This document shows, one piece after another, positions 45,326 through 53,221 of a DNA stretch of 64,000 bases; within the stretch, counting starts at the first letter, position 1; the number at the start of each line of letters is the position of its first letter. Under the pieces are notes generated by a model. The model saw only the letters and a list, made by a program, of their open reading frames with translations, was not told the DNA's origin and searched no databases. This stretch comes from Sedimentibacter hydroxybenzoicus DSM 7310 (GTDB lineage Bacteria > Bacillota > Clostridia > Tissierellales > Sedimentibacteraceae): NCBI RefSeq assembly GCF_013403245.1, contig NZ_JACBNQ010000017.1, positions 16,169 through 80,168 of the forward strand, in the 5' to 3' direction. The translations under genes were made by a program, and so were the position numbers.

Positions 45326-46360
45326 ATGAAACAAATTAAAACAACAGATGCGGTTGGACATGTACTATGTCACGACATAACTCAAATAATCAAGGATGTT
45401 ACAAAGGATGTAGTTTTTAAAAAAGGGCACGTAGTCAGAGAAGAAGATATACCGGTTCTTTTATCTGTGGGGAAAGAAAATCTTTTTGTATGGGAAAAGC
45501 AGGAAGGTATGCTGCATGAAAATGAAGCTGCAGAAATACTTTATGAAGTATGCAAAAATGATTATATGAAACCATCACCGGTAAAAGAAGGCAAAATAGA
45601 AGTTATAGCTGATATAGACGGTTTGTTTAAGCTGGATTCAGAAAGACTTCTGAAAATAAATAGCCTGGGCGAAATTATTATAGCAACGAGACATGGAAAT
45701 ACAATTGTAAAAAAAGGGGACAAGTTAGCAGGTACAAGAGTTATTCCACTTATAATCGAAGAAGAAAAAATAAAGAAGGTTCAGGAAATTGGCGAAAGTA
45801 AGCCTATAATGTCAATACTTCCGTTTAAACATAAAAAGGTGGGGATAGTTACCACAGGAAGCGAAATTTTTCATGGAAGAATCAAAGATACCTTCGGACC
45901 TGTGATCGTTGATAAATTCGGAGAGTTTGACTCTGAAATACTTGGACAGACAATTGTGAATGACAATAAGAATGAAATTACAGCGGCAATACTTGAGTTT
46001 GTTGAAAATGGAGCGGATATAGTGGTTTGTACCGGAGGAATGAGCGTTGACCCTGACGATCATACACCGGGTGCCATAAAAGATACCGGAGCAGAAATAG
46101 TTACCTACGGAGCTCCTGTGCTTCCCGGAGCTATGATGCTGGTGTCATATTATAATCGTAACGGCAGAGAAATACCTGTATTAGGACTTCCGGGATGTGT
46201 TATGTATGCAAAGCGCACTATATTCGATTTGCTTCTTCCGCGAATAATGGCTGATGACAAAATAATCAAATCAGATATATATCGTTTAGGTGAAGGGGGA
46301 TTGTGTTTAAACTGCCAGGTTTGCACATATCCTAACTGTGGATTTGGAAAGGGCCGTTAG
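45326..46360 (+). CDS. MoeA-like molybdopterin-binding protein with C-terminal Cys motif
   Basis: A 344-residue protein with a MoCF-biosynthesis domain (GIVTTGSEIFHGRIKD, VVCTGGMSVDPDDHTPGAI; MoeA/MogA type). The N-terminal half resembles the clostridial two-domain MoeA-like proteins found next to XdhC. It ends with a Cys-rich tail (CLNCQVCTYPNCGFGKG), absent from MoeA and suited to bind zinc or an Fe-S cluster. As the last gene of the AOR operon it probably handles W/Mo insertion. Confidence 0.85.
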   Translation: MKQIKTTDAVGHVLCHDITQIIKDVTKDVVFKKGHVVREEDIPVLLSVGKENLFVWEKQEGMLHENEAAEILYEVCKNDYMKPSPVKEGKIEVIADIDGLFKLDSERLLKINSLGEIIIATRHGNTIVKKGDKLAGTRVIPLIIEEEKIKKVQEIGESKPIMSILPFKHKKVGIVTTGSEIFHGRIKDTFGPVIVDKFGEFDSEILGQTIVNDNKNEITAAILEFVENGADIVVCTGGMSVDPDDHTPGAIKDTGAEIVTYGAPVLPGAMMLVSYYNRNGREIPVLGLPGCVMYAKRTIFDLLLPRIMADDKIIKSDIYRLGEGGLCLNCQVCTYPNCGFGKGR

Positions 46361-46394
46361 TGGTTTTAATTCAAAATATCATGTTAATATTAAT

Positions 46395-46424
46395 AAGGAT
46401 GCAAACAAAACAATTTGCATCCTT
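46395..46424. terminator. Terminator at the end of the AOR operon
   Basis: AAGGATGCAAA at 46395-46405 and its perfect complement at 46414-46424. It lies between the AOR operon and the convergent XRE gene. The T-tract after the stem is weak. Confidence 0.7.
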
Positions 46425-46429
46425 AAATT

Positions 46430-46672
46430 CTATATCAGCTCTTGCTCCAATCTATCGAAAATTTCTGAAGTAAAAAAGTCTTGCAATGTTATTTCAAGTC
46501 CATCACAAATTTTTTTAATAAGAACAATTCCAATATCCTTCCTCTCTATGTCAAAAACACTATATACTGTTGAAGGAGTTATGCCTGATAAATTTGCAAG
46601 CCTGTTTACGGCTATTCCTCGTTCGTTACAAATTTCATTAATCCTTTTTAAAACTGCTTCCTTAACACTCAT
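46430..46672 (-). CDS. XRE family helix-turn-helix regulator
   Basis: An 80-residue protein that is little more than one Cro/CI-type helix-turn-helix (IAVNRLANLSGITPSTVYSV, 20 residues, and ITLQDFF). It is convergent to the AOR operon; a target is not evident. Confidence 0.85.
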   Translation of the reverse strand: MSVKEAVLKRINEICNERGIAVNRLANLSGITPSTVYSVFDIERKDIGIVLIKKICDGLEITLQDFFTSEIFDRLEQELI

Positions 46673-46873
46673 TTTTGCACCTACTTTAAAAATTAAAATT
46701 ACAAATTTATTTTACCACTTAATCGCTAATGCGTATACGCAATAACGAGCATTTTAATAAATTATCCAAAAAAATTAATAAAACAATATAAAAAATACAC
46801 ATATTTGGAATAAAATGAATAAATATAAATTGCCTGCAAGATTCACAGTATGAAAAAATCAAAATTGATATAC

Positions 46874-46998
46874 TTGACAAAACAATATATTTATGATATT
46901 CTTCATATGGTTAGCGTAGACTAACCAAGGAGCATATAATTAAGGGCAATTACTTATTTTTGCCCATTAAAAATACATTTCAGTTAGTGCAGGCTAAC
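46874..46998 (+). promoter_or_regulatory. Promoter with two DtxR-type boxes
   Basis: TTGACA at 46874-46879, a 17-base spacer and TATTCT at 46897-46902. Box 1, GTTAGCGTAGACTAAC, is at 46910-46925, right at the expected start site; box 2, GTTAGTGCAGGCTAAC, is at 46983-46998. Both fit GTTAR-N6-CTAAC, a half-site layout of iron-dependent DtxR/IdeR/MntR repressors. A GGGCAA/TTGCCC hairpin lies between them. The rest of the 358-base gap shows nothing else. Confidence 0.75.
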
Positions 46999-47030
46999 CA
47001 TAGTATAAAAAATCTAGGTGAGGTGATATC

Positions 47031-47330
47031 TTGAGTAGTATTGTAATAATTGGTGGTAATGAAAGAATGGTATGTCAGTATGAAGGCATTTGCAAAAATT
47101 ATGGATGTAAGGTAAAGGTTTTTACTAAGGAGAACGGGGCACTCAAGAAAAAAATAGGATTGCCGGATCTTTTGGTTCTTTTTACGAATACAGTATCGCA
47201 TAAAATGGTAATCAGTGCGGTTGGAGAGGCAAAACGTAACAATATACCTGTTGCGCGTATTCATTCAAGCAGTGCCACTGCTTTATGCAACATATTAGAA
47301 GAACATATTTTAAAACCTATGGAGGCTTAA
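47031..47330 (+). CDS. DUF2325 domain-containing protein
   Basis: A 99-residue single-domain DUF2325 protein (IVIIGGNERMV at the start, LVLFTNTVSHKMV in the middle, IPVARIHSSSATAL near the end). The only credible start is TTG at 47031, with GAGGTGA upstream. It is the first gene of a DtxR-box-controlled operon with a DUF3793 protein and a flavodoxin, suggesting a role in iron limitation or metal handling. Confidence 0.82.
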   Translation: MSSIVIIGGNERMVCQYEGICKNYGCKVKVFTKENGALKKKIGLPDLLVLFTNTVSHKMVISAVGEAKRNNIPVARIHSSSATALCNILEEHILKPMEA

Positions 47331-47335
47331 TTGTT

Positions 47336-47884
47336 ATGGAACATTTTTTGATTGAACATTGCTCTCCCACATTGGCGGGCTTAAAAACAGCTAATTTGTT
47401 CAGTTGTACTGTTGGTTCTGCATCTGAATTGAACTCATATTTATATAAAGTTAATCACGATTTGAATAATAAGGATGTTTTTCTGGAGGTGTTGCAACAC
47501 AACAATAAACGGGCAGTTATACTTGTTTATCGTAAAAACAGACTTCAAAAAGAATTGCATGGTAAAAGTGTTTCGGATTTTCTTGCGTCATATGGATATA
47601 ACTGCAATTCTGTTACATATTGTATCGAGCGTTTAAAGCAACGCTTCGAATACAGCGATAGTTTTCCACATGAAATCGGGGTATTTTTGGGATATCCTCT
47701 GGAAGACGTTGTCGGGTTTATTGAAAATGGTGGAAAGAACAGCAAATCTTCCGGTTTCTGGAAGGTTTACAGTGATGAATATAGTGCGTCGAAACTTTTT
47801 GAACAATATAATAAGTGTAGAAAGGTATATATGAAATTATTTGCCGGGGGCAGGTCTATTATGCAGCTTACAGTTGCTGCATAA
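47336..47884 (+). CDS. DUF3793 family protein
   Basis: A 182-residue protein of the DUF3793 type: HCSPTLAGLKTANLF near the start and FPHEIGVFLGYPLEDVVGFI (20 residues) in the second half. Members often sit beside flavodoxin genes in anaerobic Firmicutes; the function is unknown. ATG 47336 follows GGAGG by 10 bases. Confidence 0.82.
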   Translation: MEHFLIEHCSPTLAGLKTANLFSCTVGSASELNSYLYKVNHDLNNKDVFLEVLQHNNKRAVILVYRKNRLQKELHGKSVSDFLASYGYNCNSVTYCIERLKQRFEYSDSFPHEIGVFLGYPLEDVVGFIENGGKNSKSSGFWKVYSDEYSASKLFEQYNKCRKVYMKLFAGGRSIMQLTVAA

Positions 47885-47916
47885 ATAATAAATTAATATA
47901 AAAGGAGTATAAATTT

Positions 47917-48342
47917 ATGAATAAAATAGCAGTTGTTTTTTGGAGCGGTACAGGGAATACTGAATCAATGGCAGAACTTGTTGCCAAAGGTGTAAAAGAA
48001 GCTGGAGCTGAAGTAACGGTATATTCCCCTGCTGAATTCAATATGGATGCCTTGAATCAGTATGATGCGGTCGCTTTTGGTTGTCCGTCAATGGGTGACG
48101 AGGTGCTGGAGGAAAGCGAATTTGAGCCTATGTTTTCTGAATGCAAGCCGGGACTAAAAGGCAAGAAAATTGCTCTTTTTGGCTCTTATGGCTGGGGAGA
48201 CGGTGAATGGATGAGAAACTGGGAGGAAGACTGCAGATCGTTGGGAGCAGTTCTCGTAAGTGACAGCGTCATATGTAATGAAACGCCTGATCAGGATGCT
48301 CAAAATGCTTGCATTGCTTTGGGCAAAGTATTGGTTTCTTAA
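47917..48342 (+). CDS. Flavodoxin
   Basis: A 141-residue short-chain flavodoxin with the FMN phosphate loop FWSGTGNTESMAEL and the isoalloxazine-stacking regions GCPSMGDE and GSYGWGDGEWM. Flavodoxins replace ferredoxin under iron shortage, which fits the DtxR-type boxes upstream. AAGGAG precedes the ATG. Confidence 0.95.
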   Translation: MNKIAVVFWSGTGNTESMAELVAKGVKEAGAEVTVYSPAEFNMDALNQYDAVAFGCPSMGDEVLEESEFEPMFSECKPGLKGKKIALFGSYGWGDGEWMRNWEEDCRSLGAVLVSDSVICNETPDQDAQNACIALGKVLVS

Positions 48343-48371
48343 TATAGTGTCAGTTGATTATGCTGTAAGTG

Positions 48372-48397
48372 AAAGCAGATGACAAATATTTGATTTA
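48372..48397 (-). repeat. Dispersed palindromic repeat, partial copy 3
   Basis: AAGCAGATGACAAATATTTG followed by ATTT matches the inverse strand of the repeat's 3' half. CTGTAAGTGAA, normally at the other end of the element, lies directly before it, so this copy is rearranged. Confidence 0.5.
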
Positions 48398-48399
48398 AA

Positions 48400-48437
48400 A
48401 ATAACAGAATCAGCCATGCGGTTGGTTCTGTTATTTT
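48400..48437. terminator. Bidirectional terminator between flavodoxin and regulator
   Basis: A long stem (48400-48415 with 48420-48435, two mismatches) with flanking A/T tracts between convergent genes. Confidence 0.75.
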
Positions 48438-48446
48438 GTATGTTCT

Positions 48447-48821
48447 TTAATTTGAGATATGACCATGAACATGCTTTTTAATGGCTTCAAAGCTTTCTGC
48501 ACTTAGTACATGCTCGATTCTGCATGCATCTTCCGTTGCAACTTTTTTATCGACACCTAAAAATATCAGCCATTCGGAAAGTAAAGTATGTCTTTCATAC
48601 ATTTCTTCAGCAATTGCTCTTCCTTTTTCAGTTAAAGTAATATACAAATCGCTGTCCATTTCAATATAACCATTTTCACGAAGGTTCTTCATGGCAACGC
48701 TGACACTTGGTTTTGCATAGTTAAGTTCATTTGCAATATCGATGGAACGCACCTGATGATTTTTCTTGGATAAAATCAAGATGGTTTCAAGGTACATTTC
48801 AGCCGATTCCTGAATCTTCAA
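48447..48821 (-). CDS. DtxR/MntR family metal-dependent repressor
   Basis: A 124-residue protein with the DtxR-type winged helix (YAKPSVSVAMKNLRENGYIE, 20 residues) and the helical dimerisation/metal region (ERHTLLSEWLIFLGVDKKVA, ending HxxEH-like CRIEHVLS). It lacks the SH3-like domain, as MntR-like proteins do. The start is TTG at 48821 with AGGAG upstream. It probably binds the GTTAR-N6-CTAAC boxes, including one in its own promoter. Confidence 0.88.
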   Translation of the reverse strand: MKIQESAEMYLETILILSKKNHQVRSIDIANELNYAKPSVSVAMKNLRENGYIEMDSDLYITLTEKGRAIAEEMYERHTLLSEWLIFLGVDKKVATEDACRIEHVLSAESFEAIKKHVHGHISN

Positions 48822-48841
48822 ATCATCATCTCCTCGTATGA

Positions 48842-48857
48842 GTTAATTATAGCTAAC
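48842..48857. promoter_or_regulatory. Third DtxR-type box, in the regulator's promoter
   Basis: GTTAATTATAGCTAAC fits the same GTTAR-N6-CTAAC pattern as the two boxes upstream of the DUF2325 gene. It lies 20 bases upstream of the regulator's start codon. Confidence 0.65.
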
Positions 48858-48982
48858 CATATCTTATCATATATACGCTAAAAATGCAAATTTCATAAAA
48901 GATTTAAGAAATATTTACATTTGCAAAAAATGCCCCTCCATGGTACACTATTCAAAGTAAAAATTAATATGGGAGCGAAATT

Positions 48983-50017
48983 ATGAATACAAAAGAAAAA
49001 CTTTATGAATTAGATTATATGAGATTCATAGCATGTTTTGCTGTAATGATAGTTCATATAACCGCTACGGGTGTGGAAGGCTACATACACGGAAGCTTCC
49101 CCCACATAGTAACCTTAATCGTAAATAGAAGTTTTAAATTTACAACTCCTATTTTTATTTTTCTCAGCGGTGTGACAAGCTTCTATAGCTATAGAAACAG
49201 AGATTTTAAATATTTTGAGTTTATTAAAAAACGCCTCTTAAATGTATTGGTTGCATATATAGTATGGTGCGTTATTTATTACGCTGCTTATATTAAGCTT
49301 GGGTATTATGGCTTTAATATCAATGAATTTATAAAAAGTGTTTTGCTTGGAAAAATGTCTTATCATTTATATTTTGTTATAATAATTACACAAATGTATA
49401 TTTTTGGACCTATATTTTATAAATTATTAAAAAACTCTGACAAAAAAGTAGCAATATTAATAATAGCGGCAATATTTACTGCTTTATGTGCCGAGTATAT
49501 CAGATTTAAAGATTCAGACAGGTTGTTTTTAAAATATATATTCTTCTACATGCTGGGCATATATTTAACATTGGAGTATGATAAATTCACATCCTTTTTA
49601 ATGAAGAATAAGTGGCTGTTTATTATTGGATATGCTGTGATTGGTTTAACTTATACGGTAGTTTCTTATCTGAATATGGCTATTTATATATACGTATGGT
49701 TTATATTTTCTTTGACATCAATATTTTTCGTTTATATAGCAGGTCTTATAATGAAGGATGCTTTTAAAAAATATTATAGTTTTATTAAGCTGTTTGGACA
49801 AAGCTCATATTATATTTATCTCATGCATCCGTTGGTGTTAACACTGGCAATTCGATATACTGATATGAATGGAATTTTATCTATAACAAAAAGATTAATT
49901 ATTTACTCTGTGGCAGTAATACCTACAACGGTTATATGCTGTCTGGGTTTCACGGCAGCTAAAAACTATTTAAAGAAAAAGAGAAAAGCAACAGCTGCAG
50001 TTGCTTCTGAGAATTAA
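48983..50017 (+). CDS. Acyltransferase 3 family membrane protein
   Basis: A 344-residue polytopic membrane protein of the OafA/WecH type with about ten transmembrane helices. The family signature is at the N-terminus (YELDYMRFIACFAVMIVHIT, 20 residues; the His is catalytic) with FIFLSGVTSF after it. Such enzymes O-acylate cell-surface polysaccharides or peptidoglycan. GGGAG precedes the ATG. It stands alone. Confidence 0.88.
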   Translation: MNTKEKLYELDYMRFIACFAVMIVHITATGVEGYIHGSFPHIVTLIVNRSFKFTTPIFIFLSGVTSFYSYRNRDFKYFEFIKKRLLNVLVAYIVWCVIYYAAYIKLGYYGFNINEFIKSVLLGKMSYHLYFVIIITQMYIFGPIFYKLLKNSDKKVAILIIAAIFTALCAEYIRFKDSDRLFLKYIFFYMLGIYLTLEYDKFTSFLMKNKWLFIIGYAVIGLTYTVVSYLNMAIYIYVWFIFSLTSIFFVYIAGLIMKDAFKKYYSFIKLFGQSSYYIYLMHPLVLTLAIRYTDMNGILSITKRLIIYSVAVIPTTVICCLGFTAAKNYLKKKRKATAAVASEN

Positions 50018-50018
50018 A

Positions 50019-50046
50019 AAATCATCCTGAATTATCAGGATGATTT
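50019..50046 (+). terminator. Terminator of the acyltransferase gene
   Basis: AAATCATCCTGA and its perfect complement flank ATTA. The stem merges with a half copy of the dispersed repeat. Confidence 0.75.
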
Positions 50047-50069
50047 CAAAGATTTGGGTCGTCTGCTTA
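50045..50069 (+). repeat. Dispersed palindromic repeat, 3' half only (copy 4)
   Basis: TTCAAAGATTTGGGTCGTCT followed by GCTTA equals the right half of the full element. It overlaps the stop codon of the convergent HD-domain gene. Confidence 0.6.
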
Positions 50070-50633
50070 ATTTTTTGTTGAATTTTCGTATTCTCTCATA
50101 GCAAGGATTGTTCTTTGGAATAAATCATCTAATTCCCATCCAAGCATATCAGCACCCTTCTGAATTGCTTCTCTTGAACATCCGGCAGCAAAGCTTGGCG
50201 TTTTGAATTTTTTCTTAAGTGATTTAACTTCCAGATCTGAAACACTTTTTGATGGCCTCATTAAGGCAACCGCACCGATTAGTCCGGTTAATTCATCAGT
50301 GGCAAACAAGACTTTTTCCATTTCGTGCTCAGGCTTTTGAGTTGCTCCTGTCATGCCATATCCATGGCTTGCAACAGCGTTGATTATTCTTTCGTCAATA
50401 CCTTTTTCTTTAAGTATTTCCTGAACCTTTACACAATGCTCTTCGGGATACAACTCAAAGTCCAAATCGTGTAACAGTCCTACTATACTCCAGAATTCCG
50501 CTTCATCCTCATAACCCAACTGTTTGGCGAAATATTCCATTACAAAACTGACAGTGTCCGCATGTTTTAAATGGAATTCTTCTTTGTTATATTCCTTTAA
50601 CAAAGACCATGCTTCTTCTTTAGTAATATTCAT
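50067..50633 (-). CDS. HD-domain hydrolase
   Basis: A 188-residue HD-superfamily protein. The metal-binding signature is H...HD in VGLLHDLDFELYPEEH, with ASHGYGMTGATQ further on. Small HDIG-type proteins of this kind act on nucleotides or phosphoesters; the substrate is unknown. GGAAGGG precedes the ATG. Confidence 0.85.
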   Translation of the reverse strand: MNITKEEAWSLLKEYNKEEFHLKHADTVSFVMEYFAKQLGYEDEAEFWSIVGLLHDLDFELYPEEHCVKVQEILKEKGIDERIINAVASHGYGMTGATQKPEHEMEKVLFATDELTGLIGAVALMRPSKSVSDLEVKSLKKKFKTPSFAAGCSREAIQKGADMLGWELDDLFQRTILAMREYENSTKN

Positions 50634-50714
50634 TTAAATCCCTTCCTTTATGTGTGCTATTATATATTTTAACCTATTTGGTAAAGTATGTCTATATCTT
50701 TAATAATTATTAAA

Positions 50715-50743
50715 TTGACAAGCATTTATCAGAATGTTAAAAT
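50715..50743 (+). promoter_or_regulatory. Possible sigma-A promoter upstream of the IclR gene
   Basis: TTGACA at 50715-50720, a 17-base spacer and TAAAAT at 50738-50743. It lies about 190 bases before the iclR-type gene, giving a long leader that includes the inverted repeat at 50848. Confidence 0.5.
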
Positions 50744-50847
50744 TATATCAGTTGATAAAAACTTATACATGTATTTTTATGCGTAGCAGACTCGCAAATA
50801 TTTTTACAATATATTGATATCATAGAACAAATAGGTAAAAAACGCTT

Positions 50848-50880
50848 ATTGTAAAAATTTTCTTTATGAAATTTTACAAT
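50848..50880. promoter_or_regulatory. Candidate IclR operator (ATTGTAAAA inverted repeat)
   Basis: ATTGTAAAA at 50848-50856 and TTTTACAAT at 50872-50880 are perfect inverse complements, with an inner TTTC/GAAA extension. Further single half-sites occur nearby, and ATTGTAAAA recurs at 51738 just upstream of the lipoprotein promoter. Confidence 0.5.
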
Positions 50881-50932
50881 TCTGATTGATTTTTTACAAA
50901 CAATATGATAATATCTCATGGAAGGGTTAGGG

Positions 50933-51679
50933 ATGAAAAACTTAGGTAGAGTTCAATCTATTGACAGATCAGTAGCCATAATTGAATGCTTTTCAAAAAG
51001 CAAACGTGAATTGAAGCTTTCCGAAATAGCAAATATGGTTGATTTAAACAAAAGTACAGTACATGGAATACTCAACACTCTGAAGTATCACGGATTTATA
51101 AGCCAGGATGAATCGACTCAAAAATATAGATTAGGCACACGGTTTATAGAGTATGGGGACATGGTCGTAAATTCTATGAATGTCAGAAACGTTGCATATC
51201 CTTTAATAGACAGTATTTGTGACAAAATTGAAGAAACTGTTCATATAGCTATGCTCGATGAAAGTGAAATAGTTTATATTGAAAAGAAAGAATGCAATAG
51301 GTCAATCAAGACATCGACTAAAATAGGCATCAGATATCCTGTTCATGCTACTGCTGACGGTAAAGTAATATTAAGCTATTTGAGTGAGGATGTAGTTGAC
51401 AAGTATTTACCTTTAGATATGAGTGAATTAGACAAGCATAGGATAATTAAAAAATTAACAATTATAAAAGAACAAGGTTTTGACATAGATTATGAAGAAG
51501 TCATGAAAGGAATAATATGTGTAGCAGCACCAATCTTTGATTACAGGGGAATAGTCAGATATAGCTTAAGTGTTACAGCACCCACAGTTAGGATGACAGA
51601 CGAAAAAATTGAAGAAAGTGTAATAATTGTAAAGGAAGCTGCTAATAATATATCGTATAGTATAGGTTACAAAGGATAG
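50933..51679 (+). CDS. IclR family transcriptional regulator
   Basis: A 248-residue regulator with an N-terminal winged helix (LKLSEIANMVDLNKSTVHGI, 20 residues) and a C-terminal ligand-binding domain (YPVHATADGKVILSYL, IICVAAPIFDYRG). ATG 50933 follows GGAAGGG. The ligand is unknown. The next gene, a secreted lipoprotein, is a possible target because it shares the ATTGTAAAA half-site. Confidence 0.92.
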   Translation: MKNLGRVQSIDRSVAIIECFSKSKRELKLSEIANMVDLNKSTVHGILNTLKYHGFISQDESTQKYRLGTRFIEYGDMVVNSMNVRNVAYPLIDSICDKIEETVHIAMLDESEIVYIEKKECNRSIKTSTKIGIRYPVHATADGKVILSYLSEDVVDKYLPLDMSELDKHRIIKKLTIIKEQGFDIDYEEVMKGIICVAAPIFDYRGIVRYSLSVTAPTVRMTDEKIEESVIIVKEAANNISYSIGYKG

Positions 51680-51769
51680 CATAGTATATCCTTTAAAAAA
51701 TGAGCAATATCAGAACAGCGTTCAGTATTGCTGAACAATTGTAAAAATATGGAAAATTACAAAATAATG

Positions 51770-51798
51770 TTGACAGATACATAACGTTTTGTTAATAT
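51770..51798 (+). promoter_or_regulatory. Strong sigma-A promoter of the lipoprotein gene
   Basis: TTGACA at 51770-51775, a 17-base spacer and TAATAT at 51793-51798. Confidence 0.8.
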
Positions 51799-51882
51799 CG
51801 TATCTTGTTACTGACGTTATAACCAGCGGAAAGCTGTTTATATAAATAAATATATTTAAATCCCATGGAGGAAGACAAGAAA

Positions 51883-52977
51883 ATGAAAAAATTATTAGCG
51901 TTAATATTGGTTCTATCAATTGCATTATTTGCTTTTGTTGGATGTGCTAAAGAACAACCGGCACCAGCTCCAGCACCGGCGCCATCAGAAGAAGAACCAA
52001 ATGAAGAACCAAGTGAAGAACCAAATGATGAAGAACCAGCTGCAGAAGGCGCGGTTAAAACCGGTTTAGCAGTAATCACATCATTAGGAAAATCTAAAGA
52101 TGCTACAGCAGATGCAGAAGGAACAGCTCAGTCTGATTCAGTTATAGTTGCAGTTACTGTTGATAATGACGGTAAAGTAGTTAAAGCAGTGATCGATACA
52201 GCTCAAACTGCTATTAAGTTCAATGCAGAAGGTAAAGTTACTTCTGACTTAACAACTTCTTATAAGTCTAAACAAGAGCTTAAAGAAGAGTATGGAATGA
52301 GCAAAGCTTCTACAATAGGTAAAGAATGGTACGAACAGGCAAACACACTTGCTGATTATGTAGTTGGAAAAACTGTTGATGAAATCAAAGCTATCCCAAC
52401 TGATGATACAGGCGTACCAACAGATGCTGATTTAGTAGCTTCAGTTACTATGAAAATTGACGGTTACAAAGATGCTTTTGAAAAAGCTGTGGCTGACGCT
52501 CAGGATTTAGGAGCTAACGCAGAAGACAAATTAGGGTTAGGTGTTGTTACTACAATAGATAAATCTAAGGATGCAACTGCAGATGCTGATGGTTTAGCTC
52601 AAGCTTACTCAACATACACAGCTACAACTTTTGATTCTGAAGGAAAAATCACAAGCAGTATATTAAATGCTTCTCAAGCTAATGTAAACTTTGATGCTGA
52701 AGGAAAAATTACTTCTGATTTAGAAGCTCCTGCATTAACAAAGAATGAATTAGGCGATGATTACGGAATGAAAAAAGCATCTCCGATAGGTAAAGAGTGG
52801 TATGAACAAGCAGCTGCTTTTGCTGAATATACAGTTGGAAAAACAGTAGAAGAAGTTAAAGCTTTCGAAACTGATGAAACAGGACATAACACAGAAGCTG
52901 ATATAGTATCTTCAGTTACATTTGGAATAGATGATTTCAAATTAATATTAGAAGAAGCTTTAAATACAGCAAAATAA
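51883..52977 (+). CDS. Lipoprotein with two tandem FMN-binding-like domains
   Basis: A 364-residue lipoprotein. A type II signal ends FAFVGC, followed by a Pro/Glu-rich linker (~25-55, APAPAPAP and EEPNEEPSEEP). Two homologous domains of ~150 residues share SKDATADAxGxAQ, FxAEGKxTSDL, GKEWYEQA and VGKTVxEx. Each looks like a small FMN-binding-domain relative. I start at ATG 51883 behind GGAGGAAG. Strong promoter and near-optimal codons suggest high expression at the cell surface. Confidence 0.8.
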   Translation: MKKLLALILVLSIALFAFVGCAKEQPAPAPAPAPSEEEPNEEPSEEPNDEEPAAEGAVKTGLAVITSLGKSKDATADAEGTAQSDSVIVAVTVDNDGKVVKAVIDTAQTAIKFNAEGKVTSDLTTSYKSKQELKEEYGMSKASTIGKEWYEQANTLADYVVGKTVDEIKAIPTDDTGVPTDADLVASVTMKIDGYKDAFEKAVADAQDLGANAEDKLGLGVVTTIDKSKDATADADGLAQAYSTYTATTFDSEGKITSSILNASQANVNFDAEGKITSDLEAPALTKNELGDDYGMKKASPIGKEWYEQAAAFAEYTVGKTVEEVKAFETDETGHNTEADIVSSVTFGIDDFKLILEEALNTAK

Positions 52978-53002
52978 ATCATTTTAAATAACAGTCTGTT
53001 GA

Positions 53003-53033
53003 AAAAGCTCCGATGGATATCGGGGCTTTTTTT
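53003..53033 (+). terminator. Terminator of the lipoprotein gene
   Basis: AAAAGCTCCGAT at 53003-53014 and ATCGGGGCTTTT at 53019-53030, continuing into a T-run. Confidence 0.88.
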
Positions 53034-53040
53034 GTTCTTG

Positions 53041-53109
53041 CAGCATAAGAGACCGACACAAAATCAGAGATTTTGGCTGTCTGCTTAAAAATTTGGGTCA
53101 TATGCTTAT
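53041..53109 (+). repeat. Dispersed palindromic repeat, copy 5 with a duplicated right half
   Basis: A full but diverged element (CATAAGAGACCGACACAAAA ... TTTTGGCTGTCTGCTTA) is followed by a second right half (AATTTGGGTCATATGCTTAT). Confidence 0.65.
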
Positions 53110-53221
53110 TGACTCTTACTCATTTGTATAATAAAATGCATATGTAGTCATATAGGTTGTTATTAAACAATAAGTTTTTGTAATGCTAGCTCGCATATAC
53201 TTAGTAATTAAGAGGAAATAA

